Shown one piece after another: positions 25,826 to 33,797 of a DNA stretch of 64,000 nucleotides. This stretch comes from Cytophagales bacterium. GTDB taxonomy: Bacteria; Bacteroidota; Bacteroidia; Cytophagales; Microscillaceae. The stretch covers positions 1 through 64,000 of the forward strand of contig JAAFJG010000017.1 of the NCBI GenBank assembly GCA_013298075.1. Reading direction: 5' to 3'. Numbering within the stretch: the stretch's first letter is position 1; the number at the start of each line of letters is the position of its first letter. Both the position numbers and the translations under genes were made by a program. Under the pieces are notes generated by a model. It did not search any database. It was not told the origin of the DNA and saw only the letters and a program-made list of their open reading frames with translations.

Positions 25826-26434
25826 ATGGCGTATAGCAATTTTAAACTCAAAGAAATAGAAAGAGTTGCTTTTTTGAAGGAAGAAGTGAAACCTCTTTTT
25901 ACAAATATTAAACCTATTTCTCCGAGTGCGTGGCTTGTAGAAACATTAGAAAAGGCTTCGCATTTATTGCCTAAAAGTGAAAAAGCGAGGTCTGAATTGA
26001 TGATAATGCCTGTACTTTTGGAATTATTGCATCAAAATAATTATTCATTTACTATTTTTTCGGGCGAAAATTTAGAGGCAGATTCTTCTATGGGTTTGAA
26101 TGGTGAATGTGATTTTATATTGAGCAAAGGCGAAAAATCTTATACTATTCAAGCACCGATTTTTGCGTTGGTTGAGGCAAAACAAAATATTATCGAAAAT
26201 AGTTTGGGGCAATGTGTGGCACAAATGGTGGGTGCTGAAATATTTAATCAAATAGAAAATCAAGTTATTTCCTGCATATACGGCTGTGTGAGCAATGGCT
26301 CGGAATGGCAATTTTTGCGTTTGGAAAATAAAGTGGTCAGTATTGATGATAGGATTTATTTTTTCAATGAATTAGAATATATTTTAGGAATTTTACAAAT
26401 AATCATCGATCATTCTTTGAAAATGCCAAGTTAA
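25826..26434 (+). CDS. Putative PD-(D/E)xK-fold protein within the cas locus
   Basis: This 202-residue protein has a central segment GLNGECDFILSKG (about 89-101) followed by APIFALVEAKQNIIENSLGQ (about 109-128). The D...(E)xK arrangement CDF...VEAK and the following GLGQC.AQM-like helix are typical of PD-(D/E)xK nuclease-fold proteins, and closely similar stand-alone proteins occur widely in cyanobacteria and Bacteroidota. No known cas family fits. It is co-directional with cas6 (96-bp gap) and ends before a terminator hairpin at 26448, so it could be read from the cas6 promoter. Whether it contributes to CRISPR function or is a passenger is open. Confidence 0.6.
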   Translation: MAYSNFKLKEIERVAFLKEEVKPLFTNIKPISPSAWLVETLEKASHLLPKSEKARSELMIMPVLLELLHQNNYSFTIFSGENLEADSSMGLNGECDFILSKGEKSYTIQAPIFALVEAKQNIIENSLGQCVAQMVGAEIFNQIENQVISCIYGCVSNGSEWQFLRLENKVVSIDDRIYFFNELEYILGILQIIIDHSLKMPS

Positions 26435-26439
26435 TGGAT

Positions 26440-26479
26440 AAAAAAATGCCAAAGAAAGTGAAATAATCTTTCTTTGGCT
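26440..26479 (-). terminator. Hairpin with T run on the minus strand
   Basis: GCCAAAGAAAG (26448-26458) and CTTTCTTTGGC (26468-26478) form a perfect 11-bp stem with a 9-base loop. On the minus strand it is followed directly by ATTTTTTT (26447-26440); on the plus strand only by TTTGAAAA. It is therefore a good terminator for a minus-strand RNA and a weaker one for the 25826 gene. Confidence 0.7.
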
Positions 26480-26572
26480 TTGAAAAAAATCCAATTTTTT
26501 GGTTCGATTAAATTTAAAAAAAAGAGTTTGCAACCTACAATTTTTTTAAATAAGTTTCAATTCCACTTTCGT
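26440..26572 (-). ncRNA. Predicted crRNA-like regulatory RNA (degenerate mini-CRISPR, CreR/CreA-like)
   Basis: Read on the minus strand: a TATATTTG -7 element (26585-26578), expected start near 26572, then pseudo-repeat 1 keeping the last 12 nt of the CRISPR repeat, TGGAATTGAAAC (26565-26554). A 39-nt pseudo-spacer follows (26553-26515), starting TTATTTAAAAAAATTGTA. Pseudo-repeat 2 keeps TTTAATCGAACCA (26512-26500) plus a CCAA-AAAA-TTGG stem-loop where the true repeat has CCA-CTTT-TGG. A terminator ends it at about 26440. Cas6 cleavage in pseudo-repeat 1 would give the standard AUUGAAAC handle. Location between cas6 and cas8b is the same as that of creTA in haloarchaeal type I-B loci. The elements are seen in the sequence; transcription, processing and role are inferred. 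Confidence 0.72.
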
Positions 26573-26577
26573 TTCTG

Positions 26578-26585
26578 CAAATATA
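26578..26585 (-). promoter_or_regulatory. -7 element of the crRNA-like RNA
   Basis: The minus strand reads TATATTTG, a perfect TAnnTTTG. TTTA (26610-26607 on the minus strand) lies 21 bases upstream as a three-of-four -33 box. Transcription would begin about 6-7 bases before pseudo-repeat 1. Confidence 0.5.
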
Positions 26586-26637
26586 CAAAATAAATAAACT
26601 GAAAAATAAATAAAAAAAATATTTTTTTAAATTTTTT

Positions 26638-26658
26638 TACAATTTTTTTAAATAATGA
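26638..26658 (-). promoter_or_regulatory. Predicted Cascade target site (18-nt seed match plus TCA) upstream of cas8b
   Basis: On the minus strand TCA (26658-26656) is followed by TTATTTAAAAAAATTGTA (26655-26638), identical to the first 18 nt of the pseudo-spacer of the crRNA-like RNA at 26553-26536. Identity stops at position 19. The site lies 51 to 68 bases before the cas8b ATG and overlaps the expected -33 region. TCA occupies the PAM position and is a PAM reported for some type I-B systems. Seed-only matching favours binding without cleavage, i.e. repression. Confidence 0.65.
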
Positions 26659-26671
26659 AAACTTTTTTAAA

Positions 26672-26679
26672 TAAATTTC
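26672..26679 (+). promoter_or_regulatory. Possible -7 element of the cas8b operon
   Basis: TAAATTTC is one base from TAnnTTTG, 26 bases before the cas8b ATG; TTTA at 26647-26650 lies 21 bases upstream as a weak -33 box inside the predicted Cascade target. Weak consensus, so the assignment is tentative. Confidence 0.35.
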
Positions 26680-26705
26680 GTTATATATAAAAACAACATA
26701 AAAGT

Positions 26706-28679
26706 ATGATAAAAGAATTGATAGGATTTATGAAAAGTCTCGATGAAGACTTTAAAAGTTTGGGAGCGAAATCTAAAGAAGGCTTACACATTTTTTTGCA
26801 AATAAAAGAAAATGGTGAAAATATCTATTTAGATTTAGAAAATATTCAATACGAAAGATATACCGTAAAAATATCTGAAACCAATTTTTTGGAAAAGTGT
26901 AAAGCTTTACAAACAAATTCTTGGTGTATTGACACCAATAAATGTTTTGATTTGCCTACTAAAGCTATTCAATCTTGTTCGCCCTATTCTGTGGGCTTCA
27001 AAAGAGAACATTTAGATGGTGGCGAAAAGTATGCTGAAAATAAAAAAAATAAAAAACGTCAGGTTGATGAAAGATTTGGTGATTATTTTGCCAAAAGTTT
27101 TAAATTATTGAAAACTGAGGAGGAAAAACAAAAGTACGAAGTTTTTAAAGGATTTTTTACTCAAAAAAATTATGAAGATGTATTGAAAAAAATTGAACAA
27201 GATTTTATCTCAAAAAATCAGTCAATTGATGAAGAAATAAATCTTATAAAAAATCAACAAAGTCAATCAAAAGATAAAGATTTTGTAAAAAATCTAAAAA
27301 CAAAAATTGATGATTTGGAGAAAAAGAAAGAAACTTCAAAGATGTTAAGTGATAGTGATTATATTATTTTTTATCTTGATGAACCTCTGGAAAAATACAA
27401 AGAGGCGCATCAAAAATATTTATTCAACAACTTATTTAATACTTCGGAGGACACAACTAAGCCCGATGAAAATGGAGAAATATTTGGGACAAGTGGTTTT
27501 TTTAATGGATTTAATATAAAAAAACCACTATTGATACATCAAACGGCAACATTTGATATTTCAAACAGAATTTCGAGCAAAGAAGCAAGGTTATTATATG
27601 AATTTGAGCAAATTCTTCCAAGAAAAGTTTTGCCTAATCCATTGCCGTTGTTTATTTTCAAAGAAGAATTATTGTTGGAATCTATTGGAATTATTAAAGA
27701 AAATATCAATAAAATTGGTTATAAAGAAATTATCGAAGAACTTTATAAAACCCATAAAGATGATATTGGAGATTATTATTTATTATTTTACCAAAATACA
27801 AAAGATGGTTTGATATTCAAAGATTTTGATTTTGTATCAAAATTCGAATATGAATTGAAAGACGAAAATAATGAAAATTGGGAAATTCAAAACCTTTTTG
27901 AAGTTAATGAATATAACAAAAAAGAGTTAAAACCAAATATAAAAATCGATAATATTTTTCATTTAGAATCATCAGTTTTTAATTATTTGATTGGTGATAA
28001 ATATAAAAAAATAGACTATTTTGGTGATTTGGATAGTAAAAGTTATGAAAAAATGGAAAATACTTTTTTGCTTTTTTCTAAATATCGCAAAGGAGTATAT
28101 GATTTTGTTTATAAATCAAAAAAAACAACTATTCAGGAAAAAGTATTTAGTGAAATGGTTTTTTTAGGTATCAAAGATAACTTAAAACAAGGAGAAATCT
28201 ATAGAATCAAAGAAAAACTAAATATTTGGTTTAGTTTATACGAAAAATTTAATCTTAATTTTAATATAACGCAAGAAAAAACAATGGCAAGTAAACTTAA
28301 AGAATATCAACAATTTGTTGAGGAATTGGCAGAAAATAAAGCCAATATTGATGAGGTAAGTGCAGAGCAATTTGCATTCGCAGCAGGACAAGTAATTTAT
28401 TACATTTTCAAAAAAAGTAACTCAGATGATACAAGTTACCAACGATTAGAACCATATTTGCAACAATCTACCTGTGAAGGAATAAAAAAAGCCATCGCTA
28501 ATGACTTTGCAAAATATAAGCACGAAAATTATTCTGGTAGATTTCAATTTGCCGCTGCTTTTGTGTTGAGTTATCAATCAAATGCAAATATGAAACATTT
28601 ACTACCTGAAATATTGGCAGGAGTTTTTGCTAATAACCAACTTTACCCTATTGCTAAAGAAAAAAATAATAATCAATAA
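26706..28679 (+). CDS. cas8b: Cascade large subunit Cas8b (type I-B)
   Basis: This 657-residue first gene of the operon is assigned as Cas8b by position (directly before cas7-cas5-cas3) and size. The sequence is divergent: a Lys/Glu-rich N-terminal half, a cluster of Cys residues around 78-95 (KCKALQTNSWCIDTNKCFDL) that may be a remnant zinc-binding region, and a Glu/Lys-rich insertion around 190-225. The last ~130 residues (from Met527, MASKLKEYQQFVEELAENKA) are helical and look like the small-subunit (Cas11-like) domain. Cas8b recognises the PAM and starts R-loop formation. There is no separate cas11 gene. The gap upstream holds the regulatory RNA and its target. Confidence 0.85.
   Translation: MIKELIGFMKSLDEDFKSLGAKSKEGLHIFLQIKENGENIYLDLENIQYERYTVKISETNFLEKCKALQTNSWCIDTNKCFDLPTKAIQSCSPYSVGFKREHLDGGEKYAENKKNKKRQVDERFGDYFAKSFKLLKTEEEKQKYEVFKGFFTQKNYEDVLKKIEQDFISKNQSIDEEINLIKNQQSQSKDKDFVKNLKTKIDDLEKKKETSKMLSDSDYIIFYLDEPLEKYKEAHQKYLFNNLFNTSEDTTKPDENGEIFGTSGFFNGFNIKKPLLIHQTATFDISNRISSKEARLLYEFEQILPRKVLPNPLPLFIFKEELLLESIGIIKENINKIGYKEIIEELYKTHKDDIGDYYLLFYQNTKDGLIFKDFDFVSKFEYELKDENNENWEIQNLFEVNEYNKKELKPNIKIDNIFHLESSVFNYLIGDKYKKIDYFGDLDSKSYEKMENTFLLFSKYRKGVYDFVYKSKKTTIQEKVFSEMVFLGIKDNLKQGEIYRIKEKLNIWFSLYEKFNLNFNITQEKTMASKLKEYQQFVEELAENKANIDEVSAEQFAFAAGQVIYYIFKKSNSDDTSYQRLEPYLQQSTCEGIKKAIANDFAKYKHENYSGRFQFAAAFVLSYQSNANMKHLLPEILAGVFANNQLYPIAKEKNNNQ
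28284..28679 (+). CDS. Possible internal translation product Cas11b from cas8b
   Basis: An in-frame ATG (codon 527 of cas8b) would give a 131-residue all-helical protein, MASKLKEYQQFVEELAENKA to the common stop. In characterised type I-B, I-C and I-D systems Cas11 is made from an internal start near the 3' end of the large-subunit gene, with similar size. The preceding bases (GCAAGAAAAAACA) are A-rich without a strong Shine-Dalgarno, as is usual in Bacteroidota. The start is predicted, not proven. Confidence 0.4.
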   Translation: MASKLKEYQQFVEELAENKANIDEVSAEQFAFAAGQVIYYIFKKSNSDDTSYQRLEPYLQQSTCEGIKKAIANDFAKYKHENYSGRFQFAAAFVLSYQSNANMKHLLPEILAGVFANNQLYPIAKEKNNNQ

Positions 28680-28709
28680 AATTTAAAAACGTTTTAATTT
28701 AAAAAAAAT

Positions 28710-29627
28710 ATGAGTAATTCATTTAAAAACCGTGTTTTTGGCTGTGCCATTATCAAGTCTATCAATTCAAATTATAATGCGGATTTTTCGCATCAGCCTC
28801 GAACTTTACCCAATGGCGTTGTGTATGCCACAGATAAAGCCTTAAAATATTCTATCAGAAATTTTTGGAAAAATGCTTTAAACGAAAAAATATTTTATTT
28901 CAAAAGCCTTGACGATAAAATGTTGCCAAGAACTCTGGACGAAACTTATGAAAAACATTTTGGTAAAATGGTTGATGAAAAAGATAAAAATAAGTTGCGT
29001 TTTGATGTACTAAAAAATATTTTGTCTTGTCTTGATGTGCGTTTGTTTGGAGGTACTTATGCAGGAAAAACTAATATTTCTTTGCATGGAACTACTCAAA
29101 TTACACACGGCATAAATTGTTTTGCTGAAAATGTGATTTATTCTGAACAAATTATGTCACCATTCAAAAATTCATCTGACAAAAGTGCTGATAGTACACA
29201 AACAACGCTTGGCTCGCAATCAAAATTACAAGAGGGACATTATGTGCATCATTTTTCGGTTAATCCAAAAAATATTGAAGAAGATGCTATCAGAACAAAA
29301 GTCGAAGGTTTGAGCCATGATGACATCGATAAACTCAAACAAGGTTTACGCAAAGGTGTGAGTTATTATGACTCGTCGGCTAAGGCAGGGACTGAAAATG
29401 AATTGTTACTTTGGGTACAACTCAAAGAAGACTCTAAAATGGTGTTGCCTTCTTTTGTAGAATTGGTTAAGGTGGGAGAAGATAGAAAAATTGATTTATC
29501 AAAAATCAAAAATTTATTATCAAAAGACCATATCAAATCTGAAATAGAAATGATAGAATTGTATTATTCATCAAGCGTTACTGAGGTGATTAATGTGCCT
29601 GAAAATGTAAAAATAATCGAATTATAA
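28710..29627 (+). CDS. cas7: Cascade backbone Cas7 (Csh2/CT1132-type)
   Basis: This 305-residue protein is Cas7, the RRM-fold subunit that polymerises along the crRNA. Features typical of the Csh2/CT1132 group are the N-terminal KNRVFGCAIIKSINSNYNAD, followed by PRTLPNGVVYATDKALKYSIRNF, the VRLFGGTYA segment, GTTQITHGIN and the C-terminal SYYDSSAKAGTENELLLWVQ. It begins 30 bases after cas8b and is followed by a perfect hairpin before cas5, which could help keep cas7 message high relative to downstream genes. Confidence 0.9.
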   Translation: MSNSFKNRVFGCAIIKSINSNYNADFSHQPRTLPNGVVYATDKALKYSIRNFWKNALNEKIFYFKSLDDKMLPRTLDETYEKHFGKMVDEKDKNKLRFDVLKNILSCLDVRLFGGTYAGKTNISLHGTTQITHGINCFAENVIYSEQIMSPFKNSSDKSADSTQTTLGSQSKLQEGHYVHHFSVNPKNIEEDAIRTKVEGLSHDDIDKLKQGLRKGVSYYDSSAKAGTENELLLWVQLKEDSKMVLPSFVELVKVGEDRKIDLSKIKNLLSKDHIKSEIEMIELYYSSSVTEVINVPENVKIIEL

Positions 29628-29639
29628 ATTAAATTCATC

Positions 29640-29671
29640 AAATCTACAAAGCCTGAAAACTTTGTAGATTT
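29640..29671 (+). terminator. Intra-operon hairpin between cas7 and cas5
   Basis: AAATCTACAAAG (29640-29651) and CTTTGTAGATTT (29660-29671) form a perfect 12-bp stem with an 8-base loop, followed by TTAATTC instead of a long T run. It may be a partial terminator or a 3'-end stabiliser that raises Cas7 over the downstream subunits. Confidence 0.6.
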
Positions 29672-29687
29672 TAATTCAAAAAAAATA

Positions 29688-30467
29688 ATGAAAAAACTTA
29701 TTTCTATAGATTTAAAGGCTAATTTTGGGTTTTTCCGCAAACCTGATACAAATGTAGGTATCAATCTTTCTTATAATATGTTGCATAAACCTGTTTTATT
29801 AGGTATTTTAGGAGCAATTATTGGCTTAGATGGATACAAAAATTTGCGTGAAATGCCAGATTATTATCAAAAATTAGAAGGCATCAAAATTGGTATCGAA
29901 CCACTTGATCACGAAAAGGGAAATTTTACAAAAACAAACATCAAATATTCGAATACTATTGGTTATGCGAATAAAAATGCTACTTATTTGACAGAAGAAG
30001 CAACTTTGGTATGTCCTGCATATCGTTGTTATCTTTTGTTAGAAGTAGATAATAATGAATATCATCAAAAAATATATCACTATTTGCAGAGTTCGAAAGC
30101 AGAATATTTACCTTATTTTGGTAAAAATGAATTTTATGTTTCTTGGGTAAATGAAAATAATACCTTTCAAGAATATGAATTTGAAGAAGATAAAAAACCA
30201 GAAAATTCTTTTTCAATCAAAACATTGTTTCATAAAAAAGATGAAATTATAAAAACTAAAACAGAAGAGCCATTATTTGATTATCTTTCATATAATAAAA
30301 AAGATATTTATTTATATTTTGAAAACTTACCTTTAGGTTTTGATACTGTTTTATTTCAATATAAATTAGGAAATTTTGTTTTTTCTACTTTTAATCTTGT
30401 CAAAGAAGCTACGATTGATAACTTATATTTCTTAAAAAACCAAAATTATTATGTCCAATTATTATAA
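29688..30467 (+). CDS. cas5: Cascade subunit Cas5 (Cas5b/Cas5h)
   Basis: This 259-residue protein begins MKKLISIDLKANFGFFRKPD then NVGINLSYNMLHKPVLLGILGAIIGLDGY, the Cas5h/Cas5b N-terminal pattern (first RRM strand, then the helix after the 'thumb'). Cas5 caps the crRNA 5' handle at the foot of Cascade. The 3' end overlaps cas3 by 17 bases. The middle is insertion-rich and Lys/Glu-rich (EEDKKPENSF). Confidence 0.9.
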   Translation: MKKLISIDLKANFGFFRKPDTNVGINLSYNMLHKPVLLGILGAIIGLDGYKNLREMPDYYQKLEGIKIGIEPLDHEKGNFTKTNIKYSNTIGYANKNATYLTEEATLVCPAYRCYLLLEVDNNEYHQKIYHYLQSSKAEYLPYFGKNEFYVSWVNENNTFQEYEFEEDKKPENSFSIKTLFHKKDEIIKTKTEEPLFDYLSYNKKDIYLYFENLPLGFDTVLFQYKLGNFVFSTFNLVKEATIDNLYFLKNQNYYVQLL

Positions 30468-33267
30468 AACCATCAAAAAATTGTTAGCTAAAACGCCCAA
30501 CTTGAGTAGTTTTTTGAAACAATTTGATAGTTATTATGCGCATACAAGCCCTCATAAAAAGCCTGAAACATTGGCAGAACATACTGAATTAGTGCAAAAA
30601 AAATTTGAAGAATTGTGTGAAATACATTTTTTAGATGATGTGATTGATGCAATGATTCATCATTTTGTAGAAAATAATTTTACTCAAAAAGATAAACATA
30701 CAGAAATAGGCAATTTTATAAAAAAATTGTTTGTAAATGTGGTCGTTTTTCACGATTTTGGTAAAATCAATGTCAATTTTCAGGCAAATGCTGATAAAAT
30801 GAATAACAAATTTTTCAAAGAAATTAGTAATTACGTTTTAAAAACACATCACTCAGAGTTGGGTGCTTATTTGTTTATTATAAATCATATAGAAAATGAT
30901 GATATTTCTATTTTGGTGAAAGATATAACCAACGCTAAACTTATTTTTTCGTTTTTGGTATTGGTGTTTTCCTATCCAATTTTTAAACATCATTCTAAAT
31001 ATTTGAATAATGAAATAGAAAAAAAAATTTCTTTTGACCGAACAAAAGTAGATGAATTAGCCAAATATATTGATTGTTATCAATTTAAAATCAATCCCGA
31101 AATTCCTAAAAAAATCAATCTTGTATTAAAAAATACTTTTGACGCTGCAAAAAGTGAGCAAAGCCGAAATAATATCAAAAATGGTTTTGATTTGTATAAT
31201 TTGGTTCGATTAAGTTTTTCGTTACTTACTGCTTCTGATTTTTTGGCTTCAGGCGAGTATATGAATGATATAAAAATAAAAGATTTTGGAGTTTTGAGTA
31301 GAGAAAAAATAAATATTATTTTTGAAAATATACAAAAAACAAAAGAATATAACAAAAATACGTATCAAAAATTAGAAAACTATCAATTTTCAACACTTAA
31401 TTTGGTTAGTAATGATAATTTGAATCAACTTAGAGAGCAAATGACTATCGAAGTAATACAAAATATCAGAAAAAATAAAGATAAAAATCTTTTCTATATC
31501 GAAGCACCTACAGGCGGAGGAAAAACAAATTTATCTATGGTTGCGACTGCAGAATTACTAAAAAATGGCGAAAAATTGAATAAAGTTTTTTATGTATTTC
31601 CGTTTACAACGCTTATCACTCAAACACATCAAGCCATTATTGAAACATTAGGTTTGGATAATAATGAAGTGGTGCAGTTACATTCGAGAGCAAGTTTTGA
31701 AACAAAACAAGCAACAGACGATATCAATAATGAAGGAGAGGCGGAATATGGTATAAAAAAGAAAAATTATATCGATAATTTATTTGTCAATTATCCTTTT
31801 TGTTTGCTTACTCATATCAAATTTTTTGATATACTGAAAACAAATGAAAAAGAAACTAATTATTTATTGCATCGATTGGCAAATTCTGTGGTTGTGATAG
31901 ATGAATTGCAATCGTATAACCCAAGCCAATGGGACAAAATAATTTATTTTATCCGACAATATGCGCATTTTTATAACATTAAATTTATTTTGATGTCTGC
32001 TACTTTGCCCAAATTGGATAAACTAAGAGGCGCAGAAAATAAAACAAATGATTTTGTTTATTTATTAGAAAATGCCAAAGAAAAATATTTTACCAATCCT
32101 AATTTTTCTCAAAGAGTAAATTTTAGATTTGATTTATTTGAGAATAAAAATATTGAATTGAATGAATTGGCTGATTTATTAGTAGAAAAATCAAAACAAT
32201 ATGCTCAAAAAGATTTTGGAAAATATAAACCTAAAAATAGTGTTTATACTGTGATTGAATTTATTTTTAAAAAATCTGCTACTGATTTTTATAAAATAAT
32301 AAACGAGAAACAAGCAAATGAACCATTTTTTGATGAAATTTTTGTGCTTTCAGGGACGGTTTTGGAGCATAGGCGTAAATATATTATCAATTATTTAAAA
32401 AATATTGACAATCGAAAAACTAAAATACTTTTGATAACTACGCAGGTCGTGGAAGCGGGTGTGGACATCGATATGGATTTAGGTTTTAAAAATTCGTCTT
32501 TGATTGATAGCGATGAACAACTTGCGGGACGTATCAATCGAAATGTGAATAAAAAAGAATGTGAACTATATATTTTTAATCATAATGAGCCTTCTGTGAT
32601 TTATGGCACAGATAAAAGGTATAAAATAACCAAAGAAAAAATAAATCAAAATGATTATGAAGATATTTTGAGGAATAAAAACTTTGATAAATTGTATAAT
32701 TTGGTTTTGGAAGGCATCGAAAAATGGAATAATACAGACTTTGCTATTGGTTTGGAAAAATATGAAGGTAGAATCAAAAACTTATATTTTGATGATGTCA
32801 ATCAAAATTTTAGGTTGATAGAACAACAAAATTTATCTGTTTTTGTGCCGTTATCTATTGTGATTGTTAATAATTTTTCAGAAAATGAGTTGTTTTTTTT
32901 AAAAGAAGCAAACATTATATCGGTTACGGATATATGTGTGGAAGGAAGTCGAGTTTTTGATTTTTATATTGAATTGATTGAAAATAAACAATCTGATTTT
33001 ATCAATAGAAAAATAGAGTTAAAAATTTTACAAGCGATTATGTCAAAATATATATTTTCTTTGTTTGATGATAGCAAAGGAAAAACACGAAAACAATTAA
33101 TTTGTTTTGCTGATATTGAAAAAATAAATAACAATTTTCAAAAACATAGTATCAACGATGGAACTACGTACGGTTTTATTTATTTATCACGTTATAAAGA
33201 AATTTATGATGAAATTTCTGGTTTAGATGTTACTCAATTTGATTGTACTGATAATTGTATTTTATGA
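30451..33267 (+). CDS. cas3: Cas3 HD nuclease-helicase
   Basis: This 938-residue protein is a fused HD-helicase Cas3. The HD nuclease domain occupies about residues 20-270, with VVFHDFGKINVNF (HD motif) and KTHHSELGAYLF (the following His pair). The superfamily 2 helicase has Walker A EAPTGGGKTNLS (about 351-362), motif II VVIDELQSYNPSQWD, motif III LMSATLPKL, TTQVVEAGVDID and motif VI QLAGRINRN. It degrades target DNA after Cascade binding. The ATG at 30451 overlaps cas5 by 17 bases, and the stop overlaps cas4 as ATGA, so the genes are translationally coupled. Confidence 0.95.
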   Translation: MSNYYKTIKKLLAKTPNLSSFLKQFDSYYAHTSPHKKPETLAEHTELVQKKFEELCEIHFLDDVIDAMIHHFVENNFTQKDKHTEIGNFIKKLFVNVVVFHDFGKINVNFQANADKMNNKFFKEISNYVLKTHHSELGAYLFIINHIENDDISILVKDITNAKLIFSFLVLVFSYPIFKHHSKYLNNEIEKKISFDRTKVDELAKYIDCYQFKINPEIPKKINLVLKNTFDAAKSEQSRNNIKNGFDLYNLVRLSFSLLTASDFLASGEYMNDIKIKDFGVLSREKINIIFENIQKTKEYNKNTYQKLENYQFSTLNLVSNDNLNQLREQMTIEVIQNIRKNKDKNLFYIEAPTGGGKTNLSMVATAELLKNGEKLNKVFYVFPFTTLITQTHQAIIETLGLDNNEVVQLHSRASFETKQATDDINNEGEAEYGIKKKNYIDNLFVNYPFCLLTHIKFFDILKTNEKETNYLLHRLANSVVVIDELQSYNPSQWDKIIYFIRQYAHFYNIKFILMSATLPKLDKLRGAENKTNDFVYLLENAKEKYFTNPNFSQRVNFRFDLFENKNIELNELADLLVEKSKQYAQKDFGKYKPKNSVYTVIEFIFKKSATDFYKIINEKQANEPFFDEIFVLSGTVLEHRRKYIINYLKNIDNRKTKILLITTQVVEAGVDIDMDLGFKNSSLIDSDEQLAGRINRNVNKKECELYIFNHNEPSVIYGTDKRYKITKEKINQNDYEDILRNKNFDKLYNLVLEGIEKWNNTDFAIGLEKYEGRIKNLYFDDVNQNFRLIEQQNLSVFVPLSIVIVNNFSENELFFLKEANIISVTDICVEGSRVFDFYIELIENKQSDFINRKIELKILQAIMSKYIFSLFDDSKGKTRKQLICFADIEKINNNFQKHSINDGTTYGFIYLSRYKEIYDEISGLDVTQFDCTDNCIL

Positions 33268-33797
33268 AAAATATAACTGCTTCGATGATGAACATATTTC
33301 GTGCTTGTAAGCGTGAATTATGGTTACACTTCCATAACGTAAATATGGAACAAACCTCTGATATTGTCTATGAAGGCAAATTGATTGGAGAAACAACTTA
33401 TACACAAAGACCTGAAAAATATACAGAAGTTGAAATTTCTGTTGGTTATTTGGATATGAATTTGAATGCTAAGATTGATTTTTATGATGCCAAAAATAAA
33501 ATAGTACACGAGGTAAAAAAATCTGACAAACTTGAGCATGCGCATATTGCACAAGTCAAATTTTATTTATATTTATTAGAAAAAAATGGCGTACAAGGTT
33601 GTAAAGGCACTTTAGAATATCCAAAACTAAAACAAACGCATCATATTGAGGAGTTGAATGAGGTTGATAAAAAAGAAATTGAAACTTGGATTTTGGAAAT
33701 TAAGGCTATATTGGAACAAAAAAAATGTCCTGAATTGGTCAAAAAAACGTATTGTAAATCTTGTTCTTATCACGATTTTTGTTTTATAGGAGAATGA
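33264..33797 (+). CDS. cas4: Cas4 exonuclease/adaptation factor
   Basis: This 177-residue protein has the Cas4 layout: a first Cys in FRACKRELW (Cys15), the RecB-like nuclease core with NAKIDFYD (Asp) and VHEVKKSDKL (ExK), a QVKFYLYLLE (motif QxxxY), and a C-terminal cluster CKSCSYHDFC that completes the 4Fe-4S ligands. Cas4 trims prespacers and selects those with the right PAM, working with Cas1-Cas2. The start was placed at the ATGA overlap with cas3; the stop overlaps the cas1 ATG the same way. Confidence 0.93.
   Translation: MKNITASMMNIFRACKRELWLHFHNVNMEQTSDIVYEGKLIGETTYTQRPEKYTEVEISVGYLDMNLNAKIDFYDAKNKIVHEVKKSDKLEHAHIAQVKFYLYLLEKNGVQGCKGTLEYPKLKQTHHIEELNEVDKKEIETWILEIKAILEQKKCPELVKKTYCKSCSYHDFCFIGE

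Noticed and set aside
26440-26705. tracrRNA or a type II/V feature in the gap before cas8b
   Set aside because: All effector genes are type I-B and only half repeats with repeat orientation matching crRNA are present; the crRNA-like reading explains the parts better.
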